Below, piece after piece: positions 26,480 through 35,654 of a stretch of 64,000 bases of DNA. Location of the stretch: positions 1,759,223-1,823,222 of the forward strand of contig NZ_ATUG01000001.1 of assembly GCF_000420085.1 (NCBI RefSeq), written 5' to 3'. Source of the DNA: Desulfospira joergensenii DSM 10085 (lineage in GTDB: Bacteria > Desulfobacterota > Desulfobacteria > Desulfobacterales > Desulfobacteraceae). The notes below the pieces were generated by a model. That model was not told the origin of the DNA. It saw only the letters and a list, made by a program, of their open reading frames with translations, and did no database searches. Position 1 is the first letter of the stretch, and every line of letters begins with the position of its first letter. Both the position numbers and the translations under genes were made by a program.

Positions 26480-28945
26480 TCAGGCCTTAATCCTCTTCAT
26501 CCCGGGATCGTACATGGGTTTGAGAGAGACCTCGGCCGGATAGGTTTTTCCGGCAATGTTGATCTCCCATTTGCCCTGGTCAATGAAGTCCTGGTCCACC
26601 ACATCCCCGGTTTCGATCATGAACAGGCCCACGGCCCCGCCCAGGGTGTAGCAATAGGATCCGGACCGCACATACCCTGCATTTTCACCGTTCCGGGTGA
26701 TGATCTCTGCATGGAAGAGCAGGGGCTCGGGATCTTTTACCAATACCTGGGCCAGCCGTCTCTTCAAGGGACCCTGGGCCTTCTTTTCCACACAGGCCTC
26801 CCGGCCGATGAAGCCGCCGGGCTTATCCAGTTTAACGGCAAACCCCAGTCCGACCTCATAGGGATCATCGGTATTGTCCATGTCATGGCCGTAGTCCCGG
26901 TAGCCTTTTTCCATTCTCAGACTGCCCAGGGCCTTGAGGCCTGCATGCTTGAGGCCGAAGGTTTTGCCGGCCTCCACCAGGGTGTCGTAGATATGAAGGG
27001 CGTGTTCACAGGGGATGTAAAGTTCGTATCCCAGCTCGCCCAGATAGGTCAGTCTGACGCAGATGGCCCGGCCGTAGCCGATGGAGATTTCCTGAACATG
27101 ACGGTAGGGAAAGGCCCCATTGGACATGTCCGCATCTGTAACGGCCTGCATCAGCTCCCGGGATCTGGGACCCTGGATATTGATCTGGGCATAGGCAGAG
27201 GTCATGTCCGTGGCAAAAGCATGGGCGTCTTCGGGGATATTCCGTTCCAGCCAGGTCTGGGCATGGCGGTGCATGGTGTCTGTCACCACAACCATGAACT
27301 TTTCTTGGGTGAGCTTGGCCACGGTAAGATCGGCTTCCAGCTTTCCCTTTTGGTTGAGCCAGGGGGTATAGGTGATCCGGCCCACGGAACCGTTTACATC
27401 GTTGGCTGAGATATAATCGAGTACCTTGCCGGCATCCCGTCCCTGGACCATGAACTTGGACATGAAAGACATGTCCATGAGGATGACGTTTTCCCTGGCT
27501 GCCTCGTGCTCGGCTTTCCAGAAGTCAAACCACTCTTCCTTGACCCAGGAATGTTTTTCGATCTTCGCTTTTCTGCCCTCAGGGGCAAACCAGTCCGCCC
27601 CTTCCCAGCCGCTGACATCCTTGAAATAAGCGCCCTGGTCCTTGAGCCGGTCATAGATCACGCTCTTTTTGGCGCCCCTTGCCGTTTCCATGGACTGGAA
27701 GGGATAGTGGCATTTGTAGACCTTGCCCAGGGATTCCACGGTTCTGTGTTTTCTGTACTCGACGTTGTTCTGGTAGGTGTGGAGCCGGTCGATGTTGAAA
27801 CCGGTGATGTCCACGCCGGGATCGCCGTCCATGATCCAGTGGGCCATCATCCTCCCCAGGCCCGGGCCCATGATGATTCCGATGGAGTTTAGGCCCGCAC
27901 AGACAAAGTAGTTCTTGAGTTCAGGGGCTTCCCCGATGATGGGGCCCAGATCCGCGGTAAAGCTTTCCGGTCCGCAGAAAAACTTTTTAATGCCCAGTTC
28001 CTGGGTGATGGGAACCCGGGCCATGGCCTTTTCCAGGAAGGGACCCATGCGGTCCCAGTCAGGTTCGATCTCGCCGAAGGAAAAGGTTTCAGGCACCTTT
28101 TTCAGGTTCCAGGGGGCGCACTTGGGTTCAAACAGGCCGATCATGAGACCGCCCACTTCTTCCCGGTAGTAGCCGTAGTGGGAAGGATCTTCCAGTACGG
28201 GCATGTTCTTGGGGATGTTGTCGATCTCCTCGGTGATCAGGTAATAATGCTCGGTGGACTGGTTGGGGATGTTGACGCCTGCGGCGTCTCCCAGCTGCCG
28301 GGCCCACATGCCGGCGCAGTTGACCACCACATCGGCGGTGATATCGCCCTGGGCGGTCCTGACCCCGGTGACCTTCCCGTTCTTTTTGATGATGCCTGTG
28401 CAGGGGGTCTTTTCAAAGATGCTCACCCCCTGGTTCCTTGCGCCTTTGGCCAGGGCCATGGTGCCGTCCACGGGATTGACCCGGCCGTCTTCCTTTACAT
28501 AGAATCCCGCCAGCAGATCCTCTGTTTTGGCCAGGGGAAAGAGATCCTTGATCTCGCTAGGGCCGATTTCATGGACATCCACTCCGCAGTACCGGTTAAA
28601 GGTGGCCACCCTGCGGTACTCTTCCAGCCGGTCCCGGTTGGAGGCGGCTTCGATAAAACCGATGGGAGTAAATCCGCTGGTGAGACCGGTTTCCGCTTCA
28701 AGCTTTGAATAGAGATCCCGGCCGTAGATCCTCATCTCCGTAGAGGTTTCCGACAGGGAACCGAATGTGACCATGAGACCGGCGGCATGCCAGGTGGTTC
28801 CCGAGGTCAGTTCATCCCGTTCCAGAAGTACAACATCCTTGCACCCCATGTGTCCCAGGTGATAGGCAATGGAGCAGCCGATGATACCGCCTCCGATGAT
28901 AACCACATTGGCGTTTTTGGGAAGGGTGATATTCTTATTTTCCAT
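26480..28945 (-). CDS. FAD-dependent dimethylglycine/sarcosine dehydrogenase-like protein with GcvT domain
   Basis: The 821-residue protein has the architecture of mitochondrial DMGDH and SARDH. An N-terminal FAD domain (VVIIGGGIIGCSIAYHLGHMG, about residues 14-34) has SGTTWHAAGLM, where the histidine is the position of covalent FAD in DMGDH. The substrate domain (up to about 430) is followed by a GcvT-like tetrahydrofolate domain (about 480-815, with YGRAICVRLTYLGELGYELY). It should oxidise an N-methyl amine, pass electrons to ETF (encoded next) and give the carbon to tetrahydrofolate. The substrate may be dimethylglycine, sarcosine or dimethylamine; the sequence does not decide. AAGGA precedes the ATG, 34 bases after mttB. 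Confidence 0.85.
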   Translation of the reverse strand: MENKNITLPKNANVVIIGGGIIGCSIAYHLGHMGCKDVVLLERDELTSGTTWHAAGLMVTFGSLSETSTEMRIYGRDLYSKLEAETGLTSGFTPIGFIEAASNRDRLEEYRRVATFNRYCGVDVHEIGPSEIKDLFPLAKTEDLLAGFYVKEDGRVNPVDGTMALAKGARNQGVSIFEKTPCTGIIKKNGKVTGVRTAQGDITADVVVNCAGMWARQLGDAAGVNIPNQSTEHYYLITEEIDNIPKNMPVLEDPSHYGYYREEVGGLMIGLFEPKCAPWNLKKVPETFSFGEIEPDWDRMGPFLEKAMARVPITQELGIKKFFCGPESFTADLGPIIGEAPELKNYFVCAGLNSIGIIMGPGLGRMMAHWIMDGDPGVDITGFNIDRLHTYQNNVEYRKHRTVESLGKVYKCHYPFQSMETARGAKKSVIYDRLKDQGAYFKDVSGWEGADWFAPEGRKAKIEKHSWVKEEWFDFWKAEHEAARENVILMDMSFMSKFMVQGRDAGKVLDYISANDVNGSVGRITYTPWLNQKGKLEADLTVAKLTQEKFMVVVTDTMHRHAQTWLERNIPEDAHAFATDMTSAYAQINIQGPRSRELMQAVTDADMSNGAFPYRHVQEISIGYGRAICVRLTYLGELGYELYIPCEHALHIYDTLVEAGKTFGLKHAGLKALGSLRMEKGYRDYGHDMDNTDDPYEVGLGFAVKLDKPGGFIGREACVEKKAQGPLKRRLAQVLVKDPEPLLFHAEIITRNGENAGYVRSGSYCYTLGGAVGLFMIETGDVVDQDFIDQGKWEINIAGKTYPAEVSLKPMYDPGMKRIKA

Positions 28946-28979
28946 TGAAGTTCCTTTTTTTTCAAATCGATTGTTCTGT

Positions 28980-30452
28980 TTACGAGATAATCCCCATCTC
29001 CTTTTCCGTTTCCACTACAATGGACCGGATCTTTGCCAGTACTTCCGGGGGAAGGGGGGCGGGCTCGTGGTTTTCCAGGATATGCCGGACCTTTTCCATG
29101 GCCCTGTCATAGGCGGTTGTGGCCCCGGCCTTTTCCCAGGAACCCCGCATCTTCCGGTCAATCAGCTCAGGAGCCGACTGATCCCTCATATGGCTGAAGG
29201 TGTGTTTGTGCATGAGATAATCTCCGCCCGGTCCTGTCTCCTTGATAGGATCGATGGCAAGGGTCTCATCATTCACGGGGATCCCGAGAATCGTATGCTT
29301 GATCATACGCGCAAACTCACAATCCAGAACCAGCTGGCCGTAATCAAAGGTGATGCCGCTTTCCAGCATCCCCGAACCGTAAATCATATTGGCACCTGCC
29401 AATGCGGGAATCAGTCCGGTGAGTGTCTTTTCATGGCCCGTCTGGGTATCTGATATTTTGCTGTCGCCCTACTGCCCGGCCACATAGCTGGGCAATGCAT
29501 AGTACCGGGCAAGTCTTGCCACGGCTCCGCTGATCACGGCACATTCAGGGGTGCCCACGCTGGCGGAGGCAAGTTTTAAGTCCATTGCCGTGGTGGAACT
29601 GCCGTAAATCACAGGTGTCCCTTTCCGGGTCAGCTGTGCCAGGGTAATCCCGGAAAGGACTTCGGCGTTGTGATTCACAAGGGTACCGGCCAGGGTGACC
29701 GGTGAGGTGCCGCCGGCCATGGCCATGGACAGGATATTACAGACCACGTTGTTCCTGGCGGACTCCATGATGATCTCGCAGCAGTCGGAAATCAGTTTCA
29801 AGGGGCTCACCGGGCAGGTGGTAAAAGAGACCAGGGGCCGTTTTTTAAATTCCTTGACCCCGCCGGCAATGGCCTGGCCCATTTCAATGATTTTTTTCAG
29901 GAATCTGCCGTTTCCCGGGCCAAAGGCACAATGCTTTGAGGTGTTTGTGAGATAGGCTTCCGCATTGTGAAGGGGTACGGTTTCCTGGTTGACATCATGG
30001 GCGCCCAGGGCCTTTTCACAAAAATCGATCTCAGGCAGATAATCAATGACCCTTGCGGAATCCACAAGGTCCTTCTTTACGGGCGGCCGGTTCTCCCCGG
30101 TAAAGGGGTCATTCACCATCACCCCTTCGGAGAAATTGGTAAAATGAACCCGGGTGGTCTCCAGAACGATATCATGTCTGGGGTCGCGGCCGTGGAGAAC
30201 CACCTTGGGAGGCGCGGAACGGATGGCATCTTCCACCATGTAAGGCGGAATCTTGACGTTCTTTGTCTCCCGGTCAACAATGGCGCCCCCCTCTTCAAAA
30301 CAGTCCAGTGCATTTTCATCTTCTACGAAAACGCCCGTTTCATTGAGGACTTCAAGGGTTCCGTAGTGGATCTCATCCAGCTCATCATCGGTGAGGATGT
30401 TGAGACTCAATCCGGAGCCCAGTTGCCGTCCTGCATGAACATTACGTTTCAT
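28980..30452 (-). CDS. mttB: Trimethylamine methyltransferase MttB with in-frame amber codon for pyrrolysine
   Basis: The reading frame is split by TAG at 29471-29469 but continues in the same frame to TAA at 28980, giving 490 residues, the normal MttB length, with pyrrolysine at residue 328. The flanks, LPSYVAGQ before and GDSKISDTQTGHEK after, line up one for one with LPSRTGGG-L-TDSHFPDAQ of the paralogue at 45481-46905, so the amber codon is not a random nonsense mutation. The predicted protein is an (alpha/beta)8 barrel that moves a methyl group from trimethylamine (or another methylamine) to a corrinoid protein. Start: ATG at 30452 with GAGGTG eight bases upstream; the TTG six codons earlier is less likely. 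No corrinoid protein gene is in the window. Confidence 0.93.
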
Positions 30453-30578
30453 CAGATTTTCACCTCGCAACTAATTAAGATTGTCAATTTGGATCCCCCT
30501 GGTATCATTATTTTAAGTGAGATCGCCTTACGGACTTGCCAAAAACAAAAATTACGCATAGTTTAACAATATTTCGGC

Positions 30579-30613
30579 TTGACATTTTTATGAAACCTTC
30601 ATAGGTTTGTCAA
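30579..30613. promoter_or_regulatory. 35-bp dyad in the divergent promoter region of the mttB/pyl operon and ABC-transporter operon
   Basis: TTGACA-N4-TATGAA (30579-30594), the central ACC, and TTCATA-N4-TGTCAA (30598-30613) form a perfect 12+12 inverted repeat. Each TTGACA can serve as a -35 box. On the minus strand it is followed after 17 bases by TAAAAA (30590-30585), a plausible mttB promoter with a leader of about 125 bases. On the plus strand the matching -10 is poor, and TTGTCA at 30607-30612 is an alternative. The GntR/FCD gene at 33370 is the obvious candidate for binding here. Confidence 0.65.
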
Positions 30614-30719
30614 TCAAAAATTGTTCAACAATCTATGCTTGTCAAAAAAGGATGACATAAATACCGGCAGCATTTTGCTGCAGGACAATAACAATAGAAG
30701 ATGAACAGGAGGCTCAACC

Positions 30720-31571
30720 ATGAAAAAAATGTTTTTGATCTTTTCTCTAATTCTATCTGCATCCCTGATTTTGGCAGGAAGCTCAATGGCTGGAAAATCA
30801 GCACTCGAAGAAATCATGGCCGCCAAGACCATTGTGGTTTCAACGGATGCCAATTATGCCCCCCAGAGCTTTCTCAATGACAAGGGAGAACTGGAAGGCT
30901 TTGATGTCAGCGTGGCCAAGGAAGTGGCCAAACGGATGGGCGTCAAGGTAAAGTTCATTACCCCGGACTGGGACCTTATCACCGCAGGAAAATGGGGCAA
31001 AAGATGGGACATCTCCATCGGATCCATGACCCCCACCAAGGAAAGAAAAAACGCCCTTTTGTTCACCCTCCCCTATTACAGCTCACCGGCTCAGTTTGCC
31101 GTGCACAAAGACAACAAGACCATCAAAACCATCGCTGATCTTGCCGGCAAGACCATCGGCATCGCCGGAGAGACCACCAACGAAAGATACCTTCAAAAGG
31201 ACCTCTCCATTGAGGATGTAAAGATCGTCTATCAGGACTGGGAAGCGGGCGAGCTGAAAACCTATCCCACAGATGCCAACCACATCGAAGACCTCTCCCT
31301 GGGAGACGGGCTGAGACTGGATGCCATTTTCACATCCAGACAGACCGTTGCCGAAGCCATCCGCTCGGGATGCGGCAAAGGCTGCCCCATCAAGATGATC
31401 GGGGAACCCCCTTATTACGAACCCCTAAGCTTTGCCCTGGATAAGAGCCGGCCCAACAGCCAGACCCTGGTTGACAAACTCAACGAGGTGATCAAATCCA
31501 TGAACGAGGACGGCACCCTGGTTAAATTGTCTGAAAAATTCTACCATACCAATTTGATCCCCAAATTATAG
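30720..31571 (+). CDS. ABC transporter substrate-binding protein, family 3 (polar amino acid type)
   Basis: The 283-residue protein has a signal peptide (MKKMFLIFSLILSASLILAG, cleavage near SSMAG) and the SBP_bac_3 pattern. TIVVSTDANYAPQSFLNDKGELEGFDVSVAKEVAKRMG lies near the mature N-terminus, with WDISIGSMTPTKERKN and TIADLAGKTIGIAGETTNE further on. A CGKGC motif near residue 222 is unusual. The family binds amino acids and related amines; next to two MttB genes a methylated amine or betaine is an attractive but unproven ligand. AGGAGG lies eight bases before the ATG. The stop is TAG. Confidence 0.88.
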   Translation: MKKMFLIFSLILSASLILAGSSMAGKSALEEIMAAKTIVVSTDANYAPQSFLNDKGELEGFDVSVAKEVAKRMGVKVKFITPDWDLITAGKWGKRWDISIGSMTPTKERKNALLFTLPYYSSPAQFAVHKDNKTIKTIADLAGKTIGIAGETTNERYLQKDLSIEDVKIVYQDWEAGELKTYPTDANHIEDLSLGDGLRLDAIFTSRQTVAEAIRSGCGKGCPIKMIGEPPYYEPLSFALDKSRPNSQTLVDKLNEVIKSMNEDGTLVKLSEKFYHTNLIPKL

Positions 31572-31585
31572 TATCTGAACCCAAG

Positions 31586-31619
31586 GGCGGTTTTGGCAGG
31601 AGAATCCTTCAAAACCGCC
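31586..31619 (+). terminator. Intercistronic hairpin behind the binding-protein gene
   Basis: GGCGGTTTTG (31586-31595) pairs with CAAAACCGCC (31610-31619). Without a T-run it is more likely an mRNA stabiliser or partial terminator that raises the binding protein relative to the permease. Confidence 0.6.
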
Positions 31620-31667
31620 TCTTATTTCCCGGTTTCACATGTCCATATGATGCATAAGGAGCTATGA

Positions 31668-32531
31668 ATGGAGGCCAAAACAATTCCCCCGGGGCAGTCC
31701 GACATCCCCCCGGAGGCCCAGAGCGTTCTCGATCGAATCGATACAAGAAAAACGACCTACCGTAGGAACCTGATTATCGCCTTTGCTGTTCTGGCAGTTC
31801 TGATGGCGGCAACCCTCGTTATCATCGGGCTTGACTTCAGGTTTATGCTCAAATGGCTTCCATTCATTCTTCTTGGAAGCGGATATACTTTTCTGGTTGC
31901 CTTTCTGGCCATTTCCCTGGCCTGTTTCCTGGCCGTGGTCGGGGCCCTGGGACGGCTTTCCAAAAACCCCATACTCAACAGCATTGCCACCTCCTATGTA
32001 TCCCTTATCCGGGGGACCCCTCTTTTGGTTCAGGTCTACATGTGGTACCTGGCCCTGCCCCAGATCGGCAAAGCCCTGGAAGATCTCGGCCTTACCGGGG
32101 CGCAGTCCCTGCTTACCCTTCCCGCCGTACCCGCGGGCATCCTGGCCCTGGGGGTCTGCTACGGGGCCTATATGACGGAAACCGTCCGTGCCGGTATCCA
32201 GTCCATTAAACTCGGCCAGACAGAGGCGGCCAAGGCCCTGGGAATGACCGAGAGCCAGACCATGAAAAGGGTGATCTTTCCCCAGGCCCTGCGGGTCATC
32301 ATCCCACCGGTTTCCAATGAATTCATCGCCATGATCAAAGACTCTTCCCTGGTCTCCCTCATGGGCGTATGGGAACTCAGCTACAGGGCCATAAAAATCG
32401 GACGACGCCATTTCCAGTCCCTGGAAATGCTGATCATGGTGGCATTGATATACTGGGCCATGTGCATTCTGCTCCAATATGTCCAGGAGAGAATTGAACG
32501 GCACATGGCCCGGGGCGACAGGAGAACCTAA
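31668..32531 (+). CDS. Amino-acid-type ABC transporter permease (HisM/GlnP family)
   Basis: The 287-residue inner-membrane protein has a hydrophilic N-terminus of about 35 residues, a first helix (about 36-54) and the permease core. The EAA motif that docks the ATPase reads EAAKALGMTESQTMKRVIFPQALRVIIPP (about 188-216). YVSLIRGTPLLVQVYMWY is a hallmark of the polar amino acid subfamily. AAGGAG lies seven bases before the ATG. Only one permease gene is present, so it probably forms a homodimer. Confidence 0.9.
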   Translation: MEAKTIPPGQSDIPPEAQSVLDRIDTRKTTYRRNLIIAFAVLAVLMAATLVIIGLDFRFMLKWLPFILLGSGYTFLVAFLAISLACFLAVVGALGRLSKNPILNSIATSYVSLIRGTPLLVQVYMWYLALPQIGKALEDLGLTGAQSLLTLPAVPAGILALGVCYGAYMTETVRAGIQSIKLGQTEAAKALGMTESQTMKRVIFPQALRVIIPPVSNEFIAMIKDSSLVSLMGVWELSYRAIKIGRRHFQSLEMLIMVALIYWAMCILLQYVQERIERHMARGDRRT

Positions 32532-32534
32532 AAG

Positions 32535-33296
32535 ATGAAAAATTCTACACCCATGGTAAAGGCCGCCAATATTCATAAATTTTTCGGCCGGAAAAATCAT
32601 GTCCTCAAGGGCATTGATCTTGAAGTCTCCAAAGGAGAAACCGTTGTCATCCTCGGGGCGTCCGGATCCGGCAAGAGTACGCTTCTGCGGTGCATCAACT
32701 TTTTGGAAGAACCCACGGCCGGGACCGTTGAAGTGGACAATATCGTGATCCAGGCCGGAGAAAAACATAGAGACAGGGATAAAAAGATTCTGGAGCTGAG
32801 AAAAAGAACCGGCATGTGCTTCCAGGCCTTTAATCTTTTCCCCCACATGACCGCCCTGGAAAACGTCATTGAGGGCCCAATAACCGTCCTGGGGCAGAAA
32901 AAACGGGAAGCGGTGCAATATGCGGAAGAACTTCTCGAATGGGTCGGCCTGACCGAAAAACGGGATGAGTACCCGTCCTGTCTCTCCGGCGGACAGCAGC
33001 AGAGGGTGGCCATTGCCAGAAGCCTGGCCATGAAACCCACGGTCATGCTCTTTGACGAGCCCACCTCGGCCCTGGACCCGGAGCTTGTGGGAGAGGTGGT
33101 GGAGGTTATGGAGCGGTTGGCAAAGGAGGGCATGACCATTATTGCCGTCACCCACGAACTCCATTTTGCCCGGGATGTGGCCGACCGCGTCATGATCATG
33201 GACCAGGGAACCTGGGTTGAAGAAGGGACTCCGGAAAAGATCTTCAACAACCCCGATGAGATGCGGACCCGGCAGTTTCTCGCCCATATCCTATAG
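32535..33296 (+). CDS. Amino-acid-type ABC transporter ATP-binding protein (GlnQ family)
   Basis: The 253-residue ATPase has Walker [10 protein letters not shown] (about residues 38-46), the Q-loop [18 protein letters not shown], signature [16 protein letters not shown], Walker [15 protein letters not shown] and the H-loop TVTHE-type VTHELHFA. It starts three bases after the permease stop. The stop is TAG. Confidence 0.94.
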   Translation: MKNSTPMVKAANIHKFFGRKNHVLKGIDLEVSKGETVVILGASGSGKSTLLRCINFLEEPTAGTVEVDNIVIQAGEKHRDRDKKILELRKRTGMCFQAFNLFPHMTALENVIEGPITVLGQKKREAVQYAEELLEWVGLTEKRDEYPSCLSGGQQQRVAIARSLAMKPTVMLFDEPTSALDPELVGEVVEVMERLAKEGMTIIAVTHELHFARDVADRVMIMDQGTWVEEGTPEKIFNNPDEMRTRQFLAHIL

Positions 33297-33369
33297 ACCG
33301 CTGCTTGAAATCATGCTCTCCTTTTCTGCCATGGTCTTTATTCTCCCCTTTGAAATACAGGAGGTATGA

Positions 33370-34038
33370 ATGGCCGTCAGCTTAGAAGATAAGGCCTATG
33401 ATAAGATAAAACTTGCCATCAGCAAGGGATATATCAAGAAGGGAAGCAAACTCAAAGAAGTCTCCCTGGCCGAAAGCCTTTCCATGAGCCGCGCCACGGT
33501 CAAAGGGGCGATCAAGCGCCTGGTATTTGAAGGCCTGGCTGAATTTTCCCCGAACAAAGGTGCCTCGGTGGTCGATCCGACCCTGGAAGAGATCAAGGAA
33601 TCTTTCCAGGTACGGGCCCAGCTTGAAAAAATGGCGACCTTGCTGGCAGCACCGGTGCTGGACACCAAAGACTTTAAAGAACTCCACCGGCTGGTCAAAA
33701 AGGAAGAAGAGGTTTTCAGAGCCCACGAACAGGACCAGGAATATGAAATCAACACTGCCTTTCACCTGAAAATTGTCGAAAAATCCGGTAACCGGGTTCT
33801 GGTGCACTATGTAAAGGAACTGATTCAGAAAACAACGATTTATCTAATCCTGTTTGATCCGTTTTACCAGCTGGCAGGGATTAACAATACCTCCCCTGCC
33901 GAGCACCAGAAAATCGTTCAATGGCTGGAAGAAAAAAACGGGGAGCAGGCAGGAATTGCCATGGAGCACCACCTGAAGACCGTCATGAGCGGGATTGATG
34001 TGAACAGACTGCTTCCCAATGATTATCTAGTCGTTTAA
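33370..34038 (+). CDS. GntR-family transcriptional regulator with FCD ligand domain
   Basis: The 222-residue protein has an N-terminal winged helix (YDKIKLAISKGYIKKGSKLKEVSLAESLSMSRATVKGAIKRLVFEGLAEFSPNKGASV, residues about 9-66) and an all-helical C-terminal FCD domain (from IKESFQVRAQLEKMATLLAAPV) with acidic and histidine residues that often bind metal and a carboxylate. AGGAGG lies five bases before the ATG. It sits between the transporter and an MttB-family gene, so the local operons are its likely targets; the dyad at 30579-30613 is the best operator candidate. Confidence 0.85.
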   Translation: MAVSLEDKAYDKIKLAISKGYIKKGSKLKEVSLAESLSMSRATVKGAIKRLVFEGLAEFSPNKGASVVDPTLEEIKESFQVRAQLEKMATLLAAPVLDTKDFKELHRLVKKEEEVFRAHEQDQEYEINTAFHLKIVEKSGNRVLVHYVKELIQKTTIYLILFDPFYQLAGINNTSPAEHQKIVQWLEEKNGEQAGIAMEHHLKTVMSGIDVNRLLPNDYLVV

Positions 34039-34080
34039 ACCCAATGAAGCGGCCTTTGTTGAAAAAGGAAAAGATGTACC

Positions 34081-35508
34081 ATGTTTGATCTGAAACCGAA
34101 AATCAGGGTCATGACCCGGGAACAAATCAACAAGGTCCACACGGATGCACTTTTGATCCTGGAACAGACCGGGATCCTTGTGGATGATAAAACCGCCAGA
34201 ACTCTCTTCCAGAAAGCCGTGGGAGCCTCGTCAGAAGACCCGCGCATAAGAATTCCCAGGGATCTTGTTCAATGGGCAATTGAGGCGGCACCCTCTGACA
34301 TACAGATCTATGACCGCCTGGGAGCCCCCTGTTTTGAACTCACGGGGAGCCGGGAGCAGGATGCGAAGTTTGGGATCGGCGTAACCAACCTTCATTATCA
34401 GGATCCCTTTACCAGCAAGATCCAGCCTTTTTTCCGCGGCCACATGAAGGCCGCCGTGGGCCTGGGCCATGCTCTGGATGGTTTTGATTTTATTTCGACT
34501 CCCGGGATCATTCAGGATCTTCCCCCTGAAACCGCAGATCTCTTCGGTGTTCTGGAGATGATGGCCAATACCACCAAACCCCTTGTCATGCTGATCTCGG
34601 ACTGGGATTCCTTTGATCCGGCCCTGGATCTATGCGAACACCTTTACCCGGATCTGTCCGGCCGCCCCTTTGTTCTGCCCTATGTCAACCCCATTACCCC
34701 GCTGGTTCTCAATTCCGAAACCGCCATGAAAATGGCCTCCGCCATTGAAAGGGGGCTGCCCTTTATCTTTTCCAATTACGGAATGTCCGGCGCCACCTGT
34801 CCCATCACCCCGGCCGGGACTCTGGCCCTGCTCACGGCCGAGCTCCTGGCAGGACTGGTCTACAGCCAGCTTCTCAGGGAAGGGGCTCCCATTATCCTGG
34901 GAAGCCTTCCCGCGGCCTTTGACATGAAGAATGCCGGCAGTTTTTACTCCCCCGGGACCCTGCTGCTGAACCTGGCCTGTGCCGAGATGATGACATTTTA
35001 CAATATCCCCCACTGCGGAACTTCGGGCTCCGGAAACGGCTGGGGCGCGGATCTTCTTGCCTCCACCACCCTGTGCATCAACCACCTCACCAGCTGCCTG
35101 GGCAATGTGGGCATGGTTCCCTTTGTGGGCGGATGTTTTGATTCCCTGGTCTTTTCCCCCGAGCTTGTGGTCTTTTCAGATGATCTTATCCGCCAGTCCA
35201 GAACCTTTACCTCGGGCTTTTCCCTGGACGACGGGAACGTGGGGTTTGAAGACATCTCCACAATCGGCCCGGGGGGAAATTTCCTCATGTCAGGCCTTAC
35301 GGCCCGGCACTTCAGGGAATCCCAGTTTTCAAGCACGGTATGGCCCTTTTTATCCCTTGATAAATGGCGGGGCAAGGGAGAGCCTCCAGCCGGAAAAATT
35401 CTAAAGGAGCGGACCTGCGAACTCCTGGAGACCCCAAAGGCTCCGGAAGATCAAAAAGAGATTCTGTCCAGGGGTGAGGCTCATCTCGCCTCCCGGACTT
35501 CCGGTTAA
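34081..35508 (+). CDS. MttB-family methyltransferase without pyrrolysine
   Basis: The 475-residue protein belongs to the MttB superfamily (VMTREQINKVHTDALLILEQTGILVDD at the N-terminus, GSLPAAFDMKNAGSFYSPGTLLLNLACAEMMTFYNIPH in the barrel). No amber codon interrupts it; the segment equivalent to the Pyl site reads YNIPHCGTSGSGNGWGAD. Characterised non-Pyl members demethylate glycine betaine, proline betaine, carnitine or butyrobetaine with a corrinoid protein, so a quaternary amine is expected. It follows the ABC transporter and GntR genes, 42 bases after the latter, which suggests uptake and demethylation of the same compound. Confidence 0.85.
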   Translation: MFDLKPKIRVMTREQINKVHTDALLILEQTGILVDDKTARTLFQKAVGASSEDPRIRIPRDLVQWAIEAAPSDIQIYDRLGAPCFELTGSREQDAKFGIGVTNLHYQDPFTSKIQPFFRGHMKAAVGLGHALDGFDFISTPGIIQDLPPETADLFGVLEMMANTTKPLVMLISDWDSFDPALDLCEHLYPDLSGRPFVLPYVNPITPLVLNSETAMKMASAIERGLPFIFSNYGMSGATCPITPAGTLALLTAELLAGLVYSQLLREGAPIILGSLPAAFDMKNAGSFYSPGTLLLNLACAEMMTFYNIPHCGTSGSGNGWGADLLASTTLCINHLTSCLGNVGMVPFVGGCFDSLVFSPELVVFSDDLIRQSRTFTSGFSLDDGNVGFEDISTIGPGGNFLMSGLTARHFRESQFSSTVWPFLSLDKWRGKGEPPAGKILKERTCELLETPKAPEDQKEILSRGEAHLASRTSG

Positions 35509-35654
35509 AAGAAGACCGGCCCCGGTTCAACAACTCCGACTTCCACTTATTCTTTGAACAATCCCCTGAAACCATGTTATCCTCATGGCACGGGCCCCTA
35601 AATTTCCACACATTCTTTAGAATAAGAAAGCCCCCCATTTAAACGGAGCAACCC

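Noticed and set aside
29381..29410. Sigma-54-like TGGCAC motif on the plus strand inside mttB
   Set aside because: It lies inside a coding sequence, the downstream GC element is off by spacing, and no gene starts behind it.
28980..29468. mttB downstream half as a separate gene starting at TTG 29402
   Set aside because: No ribosome-binding site, no independent family of that size, and the 22 codons between the amber codon and this TTG continue the MttB alignment.
29469..29471. The mttB amber codon as a simple nonsense mutation (pseudogene)
   Set aside because: The codon is at the known Pyl site, the frame beyond is intact to a TAA, and the pyl genes with tRNA-Pyl lie in the same cluster.
31662..33287. 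541-codon minus-strand frame opposite the ABC permease and ATPase
   Set aside because: Shadow frame with low-complexity G/H/D/Q composition; the sense genes have all family motifs.
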